NCBI GenBank assembly: GCA_025355325.1
Contig: JANXZX010000214.1
Coordinates: 1-59,146, forward strand
Reading direction: 5' to 3'
DNA: 59,146 bases
DNA from: Geobacteraceae bacterium
GTDB taxonomy: Bacteria; Desulfobacterota; Desulfuromonadia; Geobacterales; Pseudopelobacteraceae
How positions within the stretch are numbered: the stretch's first letter is position 1; the number at the start of each line of letters is the position of its first letter. Below, piece after piece: positions 17,990-26,572 of this stretch. A model generated the notes under the pieces. It saw only the letters and a list, made by a program, of their open reading frames with translations, searched no databases and had not been told where the DNA came from. The translations under genes and the position numbers were made by a program.

Positions 17990-19624
17990 TTAACGCCGCC
18001 CCCCTCCCCGTCCATGGTCCCGGCTCACTGTTCCGATCCAGGCGATGAGGGTGCCGAAAACACCTGCGACAACCATTGCTTCGCCAAGAAAATGATGATA
18101 CCCGCCGAGTGATGCGCTCATTACCATCGCTCCGCCGATTACGAGACCCGCAGACGCCATTGCAACCGTGAGCCGTTCAAGGTTGCGGCTGATACGGCCA
18201 CCCAGAGCCTCGACAGACGGAGCCTGCAGTCGCCCCAGATTTCCCTCGGCGATACGTTTCAGGATTCGTCGTGTGTCTCCGGGTGCATCAATTACCATTC
18301 GTTCAACTTCACGCGCAAACCTGGCGGTCTTTTCTTTTATGCGCGCCATCGAAAAATGTTGTTCTGTCAGGCGGGTAATTTCCTCCCGAAACGAACCCAG
18401 ATAGTTATGTTGCGGATCAAGCTGGCGGATCATTGCTTCAAGAATCACGAATGCCCGGGTAAGAAGAAAAAATTCCGGCGGATTGTGTACACCGTTCCGG
18501 CTTCCGGCACGCAGCAGCGAATCGAAGGCTTCTCCGATTGAAACTTCTGCCAGATCATTGCTGTGGATCTCTCGCAATACCGCCTTGATATCCACCAGCA
18601 ACGCCGCTCGATTGACTTTTTCGCTTCCCTGGGGTGCCATTTCGAGATACGCCTCTTTTGCGGCCCGGGCATCACCTTTAACGACCGCTTCGAGCAGGAA
18701 CGTCAGAGACTCGCGCATCTGCTCGTCAAGTTCTCCGGTCATGCCAAAATCGAGGAGAGAGAGCCGTCCATCCGGCATAACCAACACGTTGCCGGAATGC
18801 GGATCAGCATGAAACAGTCCTTCCTCGAAGATCGTCTGAAGCATCAGACGCACCAGGGTATTGATCAATTTCGGCATATTTTCCGGGTGCGCTTCGGCGT
18901 ACAGATCAATCCGTTCACCGGTTGAAAAATCCATGGTGAGTACGTTTTCGTTTGAATACTTTGCGACAACATCCGGAATCCAGAGGCCTTCGATATCAGC
19001 CAGGGCGGTGCGAAACAGCAGTATTGAGCGTGCTTCACGGTTAAAGTCGGTTTCCCGGGTCAGACTGCCGGAGAATTCATTTACGATTACCGGAAGATCA
19101 AGCGCGAGCAGGCGAGGAAATAGTTTTTCCACCATTGTCACCAGATACGAGAGTGCCGCCATATCAGTGGATATCATCTCTTCAAGTCCGGGACGCTGCA
19201 CTTTTACAGCCACGTGGCGGCCATCAAGCAGGGTAGCCTCGTGAACCTGGGCAATAGTGGCTGCGGCAATCGGTGTTTCGCTGAATGAGGTAAATATTTC
19301 AGTCAATGATGTACCTAATTCAATTTCGACCTTTTCGCGCACAGCATCAAAGCCCAGTCCGGGCAACTGATCGTGCAGCAGCTCAAGTTCATCAATATAA
19401 GCATCCGGTAAAAGGTCACGCCGCATGGCGAGTACCTGTCCGAATTTGAGAAATGTCAGACCCAGTTCCTCGAATGTTTCACGGACCTCTCTTGGTGGCG
19501 GCCAGTGATTCTTGCCGCGCAGGGCACCAAGGAACTTATGCCGGACGAGAACGCGCAGGATCTGCATCAGGCGCGGTGCCACCCGCAGCAGGCTGCTGTG
19601 CTCAGTATTGATCATTACGGCCAT
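17990..19624 (-). CDS. ubiB: UbiB/ABC1 (AarF) family atypical kinase
   Basis: 544 residues. Family hallmarks: KxGQ motif (KFGQ, 60-63), the Ala-rich loop AAATIAQVHEA, HADPHSGN catalytic segment and DFGMTGE metal-binding segment. Two hydrophobic C-terminal segments (about 485-535, AGLVIGGAMVM and MVVAGVFGTLIAWIG) anchor it in the inner membrane. UbiB proteins have ATPase activity and support quinone synthesis or lipid handling; here menaquinone is the likely quinone, though this is inference. GGAG lies before the ATG. Upstream are a 41-residue membrane peptide and a coiled-coil protein, downstream a ferredoxin 49 bp on, all on the same strand. Confidence 0.93.
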   Translation of the reverse strand: MAVMINTEHSSLLRVAPRLMQILRVLVRHKFLGALRGKNHWPPPREVRETFEELGLTFLKFGQVLAMRRDLLPDAYIDELELLHDQLPGLGFDAVREKVEIELGTSLTEIFTSFSETPIAAATIAQVHEATLLDGRHVAVKVQRPGLEEMISTDMAALSYLVTMVEKLFPRLLALDLPVIVNEFSGSLTRETDFNREARSILLFRTALADIEGLWIPDVVAKYSNENVLTMDFSTGERIDLYAEAHPENMPKLINTLVRLMLQTIFEEGLFHADPHSGNVLVMPDGRLSLLDFGMTGELDEQMRESLTFLLEAVVKGDARAAKEAYLEMAPQGSEKVNRAALLVDIKAVLREIHSNDLAEVSIGEAFDSLLRAGSRNGVHNPPEFFLLTRAFVILEAMIRQLDPQHNYLGSFREEITRLTEQHFSMARIKEKTARFAREVERMVIDAPGDTRRILKRIAEGNLGRLQAPSVEALGGRISRNLERLTVAMASAGLVIGGAMVMSASLGGYHHFLGEAMVVAGVFGTLIAWIGTVSRDHGRGGGRR

Positions 19625-19664
19625 ACACTTCTCCCGCCAAATACACTGAGATGGCTATAGACTA

Positions 19665-19790
19665 TCAGTCTTCGAACCGTGCCCAGTATTTTCCGCGCCG
19701 GTCAGATTCATCGCCCATGGGCCATTGACTCCAGATGACGTAGACGACAACAAACCATATCCACATTAGAATAATTGCAAAAATACTCAT
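19665..19790 (-). CDS. 41-residue single-span membrane peptide
   Basis: Short reading frame beginning MSIFAIILMWIWFVVVYVIW and ending GRGKYWARFED-like (DRRGKYWARFED). AAGGAGAACGTC directly precedes the ATG, a strong ribosome binding site. One N-terminal membrane span (about 3-20) is followed by a short charged tail, MGDESDRRGKYW. It lies 40 bp upstream of ubiB and 36 bp downstream of the coiled-coil gene, in line with one operon. No known family is recognised. The spacing, start signal and clean membrane-span-plus-tail layout make it a likely real small protein, perhaps a partner of UbiB. Confidence 0.75.
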   Translation of the reverse strand: MSIFAIILMWIWFVVVYVIWSQWPMGDESDRRGKYWARFED

Positions 19791-19826
19791 GACGTTCTCC
19801 TTTTAATGGCGGGACCCTTATTACTG

Positions 19827-20114
19827 CTACTTGAACCGGTTTCTGGCCGAATCAATCGCTTCGCCTATGGCGGTCCAGGCAAGATCAACCCCTGATTTCA
19901 TATCTTCCCAGGCACCTCCTCCGGCATGCTGAAGTTCCTCCATTTTCTGCCGGGCAACCGTTTGTTTCGCTTTCAATATCTCAATCTGCTCGTGGTACTC
20001 CTGCCTGACATCCGCCGCAACTCCTCCCGCTTTAGCGGTTAATGCATCAATCTCGGCACTCATTTCATCCATTTTTACATGCAACATACGCACGTACTCT
20101 TCCTTGGTTTTCAT
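19827..20114 (-). CDS. Small coiled-coil stress-type protein
   Basis: 95 residues, soluble, no signal peptide. Residues about 5-70 are a heptad-rich coiled coil (EEYVRMLHVKMDEMSAEIDAL, QIEILKAKQTVARQKMEEL), followed by a C-terminal amphipathic part, WEDMKSGVDLAWTAIGEAI. The layout resembles the sll1863-type stress-response proteins, often found as short coiled coils; that match is from memory and not certain. It would be the first gene of the ubiB-ferredoxin-HD-GYP run. Directly upstream lies the long inverted repeat at 20300-20640. Confidence 0.75.
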   Translation of the reverse strand: MKTKEEYVRMLHVKMDEMSAEIDALTAKAGGVAADVRQEYHEQIEILKAKQTVARQKMEELQHAGGGAWEDMKSGVDLAWTAIGEAIDSARNRFK

Positions 20115-20299
20115 ATGAATTCTCCCCGTCTGTCTGTCAGATAAAATGAACCCGGCAACGGTTCTCCTGATGTATCATAGCAGGCTGTGTCAGAAGGAAA
20201 TATGAGCAGGTGTCCGTATTTTCGGTAGGATGGCGGACAATTATCGGCTAGGCAATTACGCTGCCAAAGATGAGAGTCAGTCTTATATTTTGATGCCAT

Positions 20300-20640
20300 G
20301 TTCCCCGCCTCTGGTGAGGCGAGGAACTGGTGTTTGGACATTTTCAAGGTTCTAAAAAGTTCCCCCGCCCCTTGCGGGTGGGGGTTAGGGGGTGGGGGAA
20401 GCCACAATAAAACCACGACATTTCCTTCAACAATATGCATAGAAACGACTGTTTGATTGTCAGTGGATTTAGCGTATTACGATTTTGGAACAACGATGTA
20501 ATTGAAAATATTGAGGGAGTAATGAAGTTATCAGATCGTATTGCCCGCAAGCGACTTCCCCCACCCCCCGACCCCCTCCCGCAAGGGGCGGGGGAGAAAA
20601 GTCCAAACTCCAGTTCCCCGCCTCTGTTGAGGCGGGGAAC
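20300..20640. repeat. REPIN-like paired inverted element A
   Basis: Two arms in opposite orientation: 20300-20401 and 20553-20640. Each contains a GC-rich core (CCCCGCCCCTTGCGGG in the first) plus an outer hairpin, 20300-20327 and 20613-20640; the latter is a perfect 12-bp stem, GTTCCCCGCCTC with loop tgtt. The arms also share TTTGGAC next to the hairpins. The 150-bp middle has no supported gene. The whole 20115-20665 gap is otherwise empty. Confidence 0.8.
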
Positions 20641-20665
20641 GTGGATCAACGGAATAACCTGATAT

Positions 20666-22483
20666 TTACGGTCTGTCAGGCGTATTCCACGCTCCGGTTG
20701 TGCGGCTGTATCCTATAAGATAGGTCATACTCGCTGTGCTTGGAGCGCTACTGGTGGGGCCCTTCACATACAGCGTTGGATTGTAGGCTATGGCCGTTGC
20801 ACTTACTGAAAAATTCATCGAGTTATCGTCAAGGTAATCGACAGTGTCATAAATAAGCCGACGAACGAAGGTACGGGCATGTGCATAGGCACCCGGATCC
20901 TTGGTTACCAGATTCAGGTTGAAAGCTGCACCCATCAAACGTTTGCCGAATATTTGATTACGGGTACCACGAGTCCAATCCTTCACTGCGGTTTTGCCGG
21001 TGGGATCCTTGGTCATGTCATAGAAATACGGGTACGCATCAGCATTATAGTTAATGCCGTACTTGGTAAGTAAAAGGTTTTGTATAAGACCAAGGGCATC
21101 ATTGAATACCCCGCTCTGTGCGGTCAGGAATTCTTCCAGCTTTGCCGCATCGCCTATCGGAAGCGCCGGTATGGAGATATCGGCAACTTCTGAGGAGTGG
21201 CAGTTTACGCACACCTGATTTACCGCGTTCACATCAATCTTCCAACTGTGACCATGTGCCGCACGTGCCGGCACTCCCGAAGCATTCAGGTGACAGGTTA
21301 CACAAGGGCCGTTCTGATCTATATAGCCCGGAACCCACGGATTTGTCCCATCTGCTCTTTTGTGACTATCACCGTTAATCATTGTCGTTCCGAGTTTGCG
21401 GTGGGTGGAGGTGACTCCTCCCGCTATCCCGTAAGCCGGTACGGAAACGTTGTCGGGGGTCATCGTATTCTGATACGTTGTTGTTGCGGTTATATGGGTC
21501 GTCGCTGTTGTGAAATTATCAAAACCTGAGGCCATATACATAAGTGCGGCACCGGCTTTGTAATGCGAATTTTTGAAACTGGCATTGGTAAAGTCCGCAA
21601 TTGCTTCAATACTGTCAGCATTTTCACGACCGGTATGGCAGGCAACGCAGAGATTGCTTTCGCCGATATTCGGCAGCTGTTTCGGATTTGCATTACTGTT
21701 GTAAGGGGCTATGAAAGCAGGAGCGGATTTTACGGCAAAGCTGTCATTGACATGGCAGGTACGGCAGGTCAAGACTTCACGGCCATTATCGCCCGCGACC
21801 GCCCACGTTGTTGCCGGGAACGGTGTTGTCCATTTATTGGCCAGGAAGTTGCTGTAACCGGTCGAGGTGTGGCACCGGATACAACTGGTGTTGCTCTTGA
21901 AATCCTCGTCAGCAAACGGCAGGTTGGCAACATTGCCATGGCCGGATCCCGCCCAGGCTTTGCGCTCTTCAGCACCCTTTCCTTTCAACGGGTTGTGCGG
22001 CTCGTGGCAGGCGGTACAACCATTCTCGAAGTTCCTGGTTACGTACATGGCATCATGCACACCGGCACCGGTAATGTTATAAAAATGTGCTTTCTGGACA
22101 GCAGTCGGTTTGCCGTCTGCATTGTAAAGCCCAAGAAATTCATTTTTATGACAGCCGAAACATTTGCCTGCAGCTGCAGGATCGGGAAACGGAATCGGGC
22201 CGACACCGTTGTGCTGGGCGCCGCCGCCATGGCAGTCCTGACAGCCGACAACCACGCCGACACCGTTAATAAAATGCTTGGATTGGACATACTCAGAGTA
22301 AATAGGCATGCCGCTCTGCGCGTTATAGGCCGAACCGTGGCACTGAGCACAGGCACTTTCATCAACTTTGGCAACATCTGCCGGTGAACCGGCACTGTCT
22401 TTACTTGATGAACCGCACCCATTTAACAACAGGGCCAATGACATTACGCTTAACACAATGAAACTTACCTTCTTGATATTCAT
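20666..22483 (-). CDS. Nine-heme outer-membrane lipoprotein cytochrome c
   Basis: 605 residues with nine CxxCH heme motifs (CAQCH, CQDCH, CFGCH, CTACH, CIRCH, CRTCH, CVACH, CVTCH, CVNCH), all in the first three quarters; the last 170 residues carry none. A lipobox, LLLNGC (Cys23), follows an N-terminal hydrophobic stretch, so it is a lipoprotein. TTTGGAGG precedes the ATG at 22483. It lies 34 bp downstream of the eight-heme periplasmic cytochrome and porin genes. That order matches porin-cytochrome conduits such as OmbB-OmaB-OmcB, where the lipoprotein is the outer, surface-facing cytochrome. Not a close OmcB, which has twelve hemes. The terminal electron acceptor is unknown. Confidence 0.93.
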   Translation of the reverse strand: MNIKKVSFIVLSVMSLALLLNGCGSSSKDSAGSPADVAKVDESACAQCHGSAYNAQSGMPIYSEYVQSKHFINGVGVVVGCQDCHGGGAQHNGVGPIPFPDPAAAGKCFGCHKNEFLGLYNADGKPTAVQKAHFYNITGAGVHDAMYVTRNFENGCTACHEPHNPLKGKGAEERKAWAGSGHGNVANLPFADEDFKSNTSCIRCHTSTGYSNFLANKWTTPFPATTWAVAGDNGREVLTCRTCHVNDSFAVKSAPAFIAPYNSNANPKQLPNIGESNLCVACHTGRENADSIEAIADFTNASFKNSHYKAGAALMYMASGFDNFTTATTHITATTTYQNTMTPDNVSVPAYGIAGGVTSTHRKLGTTMINGDSHKRADGTNPWVPGYIDQNGPCVTCHLNASGVPARAAHGHSWKIDVNAVNQVCVNCHSSEVADISIPALPIGDAAKLEEFLTAQSGVFNDALGLIQNLLLTKYGINYNADAYPYFYDMTKDPTGKTAVKDWTRGTRNQIFGKRLMGAAFNLNLVTKDPGAYAHARTFVRRLIYDTVDYLDDNSMNFSVSATAIAYNPTLYVKGPTSSAPSTASMTYLIGYSRTTGAWNTPDRP

Positions 22484-22517
22484 AATTTTCCTCCAAAGTT
22501 AGAATGGCCGGATGTTT

Positions 22518-23222
22518 CTAATAGGTTCCAGGCAGGTGGCATTTCTGGCAGACTTTGCCATTTGACCGATCCTTCATGTTGCCGGATTTCCAGTTTCTCG
22601 GGTGCGGACGCACTTTGCCGCTTGAGTGACACTTGATGCACACATCACCTTCAGGATGACAGACCGAACATGACTGCAAATTTCTGCGGGCCTCGGTTGC
22701 ATGGTCTGATTTCCAGTTGGTTGCAACATATGACTGACTTGTTTCACCCAAAGGGTTATGCGATTTGATCTTCAGAGAACCTTTAGGGAAACGGCTGTGA
22801 CAGGAAGTACAGTATTTCTGGTCATGGCAGCGGTTGCACTGCTGCGGATTATCCTGGGCCTTCATCGGATGGATGCTGATGAAGTCGCTGCGGTGACTGC
22901 GAGGATGAGAATCTCTCCGGAAATTTTCCTTTTCCGGATTTGTCCCGTTCAACAACCCACCCTGATGACAGTCAAGGCACCATGACTGGTCATGACATTG
23001 ATTGCAATTATTGCCGGCCTTACCGGCCAGCACTCGGTGACCGCGCTGAAAGTCGGCATCATGGTTGGGTGACACGCCTTCACCTTTGTGGCACGAGTTA
23101 CATTCACGCAGTGCCATTTTGGCATATTCAGCGTGAGACTCTTTTTTGTCAGCGTAGGATTTCTGCTGCAGACTGATAAGCCCAAAACCAAGTACTGCAA
23201 TGATACAGACAATTTTTTTCAC
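22518..23222 (-). CDS. Eight-heme periplasmic cytochrome c
   Basis: 234 residues. Signal peptide MKKIVCIIAVLGFGLISLQQ with cleavage after KSYA. Eight CxxCH motifs: CNSCH, CNQCH, CLDCH, CNRCH, CTSCH, CSVCH, CIKCH, CQKCH. The start is GTG at 23222, with AAGGAGGGG upstream and no ATG nearby. Size and heme number match OmaB-type cytochromes that sit inside an outer-membrane porin and feed the surface cytochrome. Its neighbours are the porin (16 bp upstream) and the nine-heme lipoprotein (34 bp downstream). The operon fit is strong. Confidence 0.93.
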   Translation of the reverse strand: MKKIVCIIAVLGFGLISLQQKSYADKKESHAEYAKMALRECNSCHKGEGVSPNHDADFQRGHRVLAGKAGNNCNQCHDQSWCLDCHQGGLLNGTNPEKENFRRDSHPRSHRSDFISIHPMKAQDNPQQCNRCHDQKYCTSCHSRFPKGSLKIKSHNPLGETSQSYVATNWKSDHATEARRNLQSCSVCHPEGDVCIKCHSSGKVRPHPRNWKSGNMKDRSNGKVCQKCHLPGTY

Positions 23223-23237
23223 GTAAGCCCCTCCTTT

Positions 23238-24449
23238 CTAAAAGTCGTAGCTGAAGGCCATGCGCCCGGAATAGTCGTCCTTGTAACGTGCATTTACGTT
23301 ATCCTCGACCCGGACGGACGCTGACATATTGCCCTTGATTTTGTACTTACCGCCAAGCCAGTATTTACGTGCAGTTTCCTCTCCGGTAGCCCTGTCCCTC
23401 TCGTAGACGTCGTAATGGAGCCCGCCGGCAACTTCGAGCTTCTTGGTCGCCTCGACAGCAACTTCGGCGATCCCGCCGTTCAGTTTGCCGCCATACCCGC
23501 TGCGACGGTCGTAACTCAAATTCACGTTCACCCGGTCAATCGGACGGATGCGGCAGCCAACCTCATAAACATCGGCTTCGGCGCCTTCATAATCCTGTTT
23601 GCTGTAACCGAAGTTCGCTGAAATTTTATCGTTAATGGTGTAATCGAGGCGAAATACGCCTTCCTGGTAGCGACTTACGGCAAAGACGGAGTAAATAGAG
23701 GTTGAATCAAAAATTGGATAGCTCTGATACCACTCGCCGGTCAGTACGAGATCAGCCATGGGAAAATATTTGACTCCTGCCAGTACTTCACTGAACGTCT
23801 CACTCGGCATATCAAAGCGGGTGTTAGCATATACTTTGAGCGAGTTAAGCAGATATTGCTTGAAAGCTGCTCCAAACTGGTCGCGAGCAACACCGTCCTT
23901 ATCCAGCTTCATGAAGTAGCTGAGTTCGGCATCGGTATTCCGGTATCCGGCGAGGTATGCGGCGGCACCGAAAGCAAAATCCTGGGAACGGGTCGCTTCT
24001 CCGTTAAGGTCAAAAAACACATTGCGGCCACCCATAACCGAAAATGCGACCGGCCCGATATTTTTCAGCTCGATCTTTCCGCCGTCAATCAGAGCACTCC
24101 CCGCCGCATAATTGACAAACTGGCGTCCGAGCCTGACATCCACCTTGTCATACAGATTGGAATAATCCCCATACAGATAATAGAGTCGGCCATTCAGACC
24201 ATCCCCATTTTGGATGTCCTGGGTAAAGCGCCCATACCCTTGAATCGACAGCTTGTTATCTTTGTCGATTTTGGTAACGGACAGACTCAGATATTCTCCA
24301 AACTCGGCCTGTTTTTTTTCGGTAAAAATATCGGTAAACCACGTGAATTGAGTGGAGCTTCTGCCATGGATTTCTGCTGACCAGGCAACTGTCGATGCAA
24401 GCAGCAGAGCAATTCCGGGCAGCAGGCAGAAAAATCGTTTACATGCCAT
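23238..24449 (-). CDS. Outer-membrane porin of a porin-cytochrome conduit
   Basis: 403 residues. Signal peptide MACKRFFCLLPGIALLLAS with cleavage near AWSA; the mature part is full of alternating beta-strand sequence and ends in F (MAFSYDF), the usual last-strand signal for outer-membrane barrels. The ATG at 24449 is preceded by AAAGGAGG; a longer frame from 24497 would put 16 residues before the signal peptide. In the conduit model the barrel holds the eight-heme cytochrome and lets electrons cross to the nine-heme lipoprotein. No homologous family name can be assigned with confidence from sequence alone. Confidence 0.88.
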   Translation of the reverse strand: MACKRFFCLLPGIALLLASTVAWSAEIHGRSSTQFTWFTDIFTEKKQAEFGEYLSLSVTKIDKDNKLSIQGYGRFTQDIQNGDGLNGRLYYLYGDYSNLYDKVDVRLGRQFVNYAAGSALIDGGKIELKNIGPVAFSVMGGRNVFFDLNGEATRSQDFAFGAAAYLAGYRNTDAELSYFMKLDKDGVARDQFGAAFKQYLLNSLKVYANTRFDMPSETFSEVLAGVKYFPMADLVLTGEWYQSYPIFDSTSIYSVFAVSRYQEGVFRLDYTINDKISANFGYSKQDYEGAEADVYEVGCRIRPIDRVNVNLSYDRRSGYGGKLNGGIAEVAVEATKKLEVAGGLHYDVYERDRATGEETARKYWLGGKYKIKGNMSASVRVEDNVNARYKDDYSGRMAFSYDF

Positions 24450-24548
24450 CAGAAACCTCCTTTCATGTAAATAACTGCGAACATATCCTCTGTGCATTTG
24501 AACGCCCCGCCACCTCCCCTCTCAATACGTTTATCCACCGAATAACGG

Positions 24549-24746
24549 TTACTCCTGTTGCCAATGGATGCAGGTCACGGGACAGAGATCAATGGCCTGA
24601 AGCTGAATTTCCTCTTCCGTGGCTCCGCCCGGATCGAAACATTCTGCCTTGCCATTGCTGTCCATGTGGAATACGTCCGGCAGGTTGTCAGCGCAAATTC
24701 CGCATCCGATGCACATATCCTGATCTACCTTCGCTTCTCTATTCAT
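24549..24746 (-). CDS. Small [4Fe-4S] ferredoxin, paralogue 2
   Basis: 65 residues, no signal peptide, so cytoplasmic. CIGCGIC (Cys12, 15, 18) and Cys55 in DLCPVTC bind one [4Fe-4S] cluster; DPGGATEEEIQ matches the same place in the paralogue at 17749-17940. GGAGAACCGTC precedes the ATG. It is first in the run ferredoxin-porin-cytochromes, with 99 bp before the porin start, so it may have its own processing or just share a promoter. A cytoplasmic ferredoxin heading an outer-membrane conduit operon is unexpected; a direct electron route between the two is unlikely. Confidence 0.9.
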   Translation of the reverse strand: MNREAKVDQDMCIGCGICADNLPDVFHMDSNGKAECFDPGGATEEEIQLQAIDLCPVTCIHWQQE

Positions 24747-25016
24747 GACGGTTCTCCATTATTGATTTTCTCGCGACCAGTTCAATGATCGCAGATGAAC
24801 GTTGTGGAAATAGTACCAACAATTTCTGGAGATAAAGATTGGAGGATGTCTGTTTTCACCGTAAGAATTTCAGGTCTGAATGGGTAGGTATTTGTGTGGA
24901 CAACCATAAGTAATTGTCTTACCTGACATCGATACATTGCTACAATCGTGACTTTTGCTTACAATTAGCACTGGACCAATTTCCCGTTAGTCATTGGGAT
25001 ATAGAGGAGCGACAAC

Positions 25017-25454
25017 ATGAGTAATATGATTCTGGTTGTGTTAATGGCGTGCGGAGGGTTGGCTGTAGCTATACAGCCGTCAATCAATGCGCGGCTTGCA
25101 CAGAAGGTCGGAAGCTACGAGAGTTCCCTGATTTCTTTTGCCGTGGGAACAGTAGCCATGCTCATTATTGTGATGATTGCCGGACGCGGAAATATGAGAG
25201 GTGTTTCTGCTGTGTCGTGGTGGGAGTTGACTGGGGGATTGCTGGGAGCTTATTTCGTTACGATGACCATTGTCGCCGTACCAAGACTGGGAACCTTGTC
25301 CGTCATGTCAATAATTATCGCCGGACAATTGATTACCGGTGCGCTGCTGGATCAATTCGGCGCGTTCGGCATGCGACAGGTACCTTTTACTTCCGTACGC
25401 GGAGTCGGCATCCTGCTACTCTTCATCGGGGCCGGCCTTGTTATACGAAGGTAG
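25017..25454 (+). CDS. YdcZ/DUF606 family membrane transporter
   Basis: 145 residues, almost entirely hydrophobic, with about five membrane spans (about 4-25, 35-55, 68-92, 95-112, 123-142). The segments QPSINARLAQ near the N-terminus and AGQLITGALLDQFG in the middle are typical of the DMT-superfamily YdcZ/DUF606 family. The substrate is unknown. GAGGAG precedes the ATG with a good spacer. It is a single gene on the plus strand, divergent from the ferredoxin-porin operon by 270 bp and convergent with the superoxide reductase gene. Confidence 0.9.
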   Translation: MSNMILVVLMACGGLAVAIQPSINARLAQKVGSYESSLISFAVGTVAMLIIVMIAGRGNMRGVSAVSWWELTGGLLGAYFVTMTIVAVPRLGTLSVMSIIIAGQLITGALLDQFGAFGMRQVPFTSVRGVGILLLFIGAGLVIRR

Positions 25455-25536
25455 GAACTGCCATATGTTGCAACAACACCTCATTGAGCTTGCCGGCTTA
25501 ATCACATTCGTCTGACCTTCTGCACTCAGCATATCT

Positions 25537-25565
25537 GCCACTCTCACCGTATTGGTGAGAGTGGC
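25537..25565. terminator. Hairpin between convergent genes
   Basis: A perfect 12-bp inverted repeat, GCCACTCTCACC with a five-base loop, lies between the converging YdcZ and superoxide reductase genes. There is no T-run on either side, so it may act as a two-way terminator only weakly. Confidence 0.5.
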
Positions 25566-25577
25566 CCTTCCGCGGGT

Positions 25578-26057
25578 TTACATAACTGAGATATCCAAAC
25601 TCGATTCCCAATAGCCATGCAAATTGCAGCGTTGCGATGCGACTAGGGTAACCTTGCCGGATGGAGCTGCCTCTTTGGGCACGATCACCAAGAATGAAAC
25701 CTTTGGCTGTACGTAACCCTTAGGCTGCATGTCTGTTCTGCCTGCCGGCTCATTACCGATTGAAAGTTCAATATTCTCAATCCAATGACTTGGCCCCATG
25801 ACATGAATCTTTTCACCGACTGATACCTCGACAGTAAAAGGTTCCCCAGCTTTTACCGAAGCAGGCGCAAAAATTACCGGAGCATGAGTTTTTTCTAGCG
25901 GAGTCTTGTTATTCTTGTCCTTTACGCGATTGATAGTGCTGAAAAGCGTCTGATCTACTTTTGTCGGGAAATACTGCTCCGCTGAAGCAAGTGTCGTTCC
26001 TAACCCGGCAGCAATAGAACTGATAACAGTTGTCTTCAGAAAAGTACGTCTGTCCAT
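25578..26057 (-). CDS. Tat-exported superoxide reductase (desulfoferrodoxin family)
   Basis: 159 residues. A twin-arginine-type signal (MDRRTFLKTT, hydrophobic stretch, cleavage near LASA) is followed by a single neelaredoxin-type SOR domain with no desulforedoxin part. The iron ligands expected for the Fe(His)4Cys centre are present: His58 (KTHAPVI), His85 and His91 (six apart), Cys144 and His147 (CNLHGYW). It should reduce superoxide to peroxide in the periplasm. The usual EKH motif reads EKTH here, one residue longer, so the catalytic Lys may be offset. It belongs to a stretch with a cytochrome, a peroxidase and a reductase for oxygen defence. Confidence 0.85.
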   Translation of the reverse strand: MDRRTFLKTTVISSIAAGLGTTLASAEQYFPTKVDQTLFSTINRVKDKNNKTPLEKTHAPVIFAPASVKAGEPFTVEVSVGEKIHVMGPSHWIENIELSIGNEPAGRTDMQPKGYVQPKVSFLVIVPKEAAPSGKVTLVASQRCNLHGYWESSLDISVM

Positions 26058-26149
26058 AATGTGTTCTCCTTTTGATTTGAATACAACGAAGTTGATGGCA
26101 GATCCCGGTCGTAAATGTGAGCGTTGTGCTGCCTCCGGCTGCGCCCGGT

Positions 26150-26476
26150 TTACAGCTGTTTGAATGTTTTTAGTATGTATTCTGCAATTTTTCTGGCTTC
26201 ATTTTCCGGCACAGTTTCCTCGTCAAACCTGGTCATTCCTTCACCGGGGTTCCTCATTAATCTTATAATGTCATCGGCAGTCTTAATGCCATTCACGCTG
26301 CGATCTTTCTCAAAAAGGGTTTTAGACGGTTTGACGATGTTCCCCCCATCAACATGACATTCGGCACAGAACTTCCTGAATTCACCCTCGCCGACAGCCT
26401 GACCGGCTGACAGTTTCGTTACTCCGGCGAGCGATAACATCACTAAAAAGAGAGCTCCCCACATTGTCTTTGCCAT
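26150..26476 (-). CDS. Monoheme class I cytochrome c
   Basis: 108 residues. Signal peptide (MAKTMWGALFLVMLSLAG, cleavage near LSAG) then one heme motif, CAECH (Cys37, 40, His41), and a probable Met81 sixth ligand in EGMTRF. The C-terminal helix ARKIAEYILKTF closes the class I fold. GGGAGGGAAGG precedes the ATG at 26476; an upstream frame from 26509 has no start signal and would put eleven charged residues before the signal peptide. Probably a periplasmic electron carrier, perhaps donor to the neighbouring peroxidase or superoxide reductase (inference). Confidence 0.88.
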   Translation of the reverse strand: MAKTMWGALFLVMLSLAGVTKLSAGQAVGEGEFRKFCAECHVDGGNIVKPSKTLFEKDRSVNGIKTADDIIRLMRNPGEGMTRFDEETVPENEARKIAEYILKTFKQL

Positions 26477-26572
26477 ACGCCTTCCCTCCCGTCGATTTAA
26501 CAACTTCACTCATCATCTCCTTGGGCCGTCATGCACACACAACCGTATGTTCACGGTTAGATAAAACTCCTG

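Noticed and set aside
20111-20660. Three open frames in the 20.1-20.7 kb gap
   Set aside because: They cover the inverted repeat arms and have no family match or start signal.
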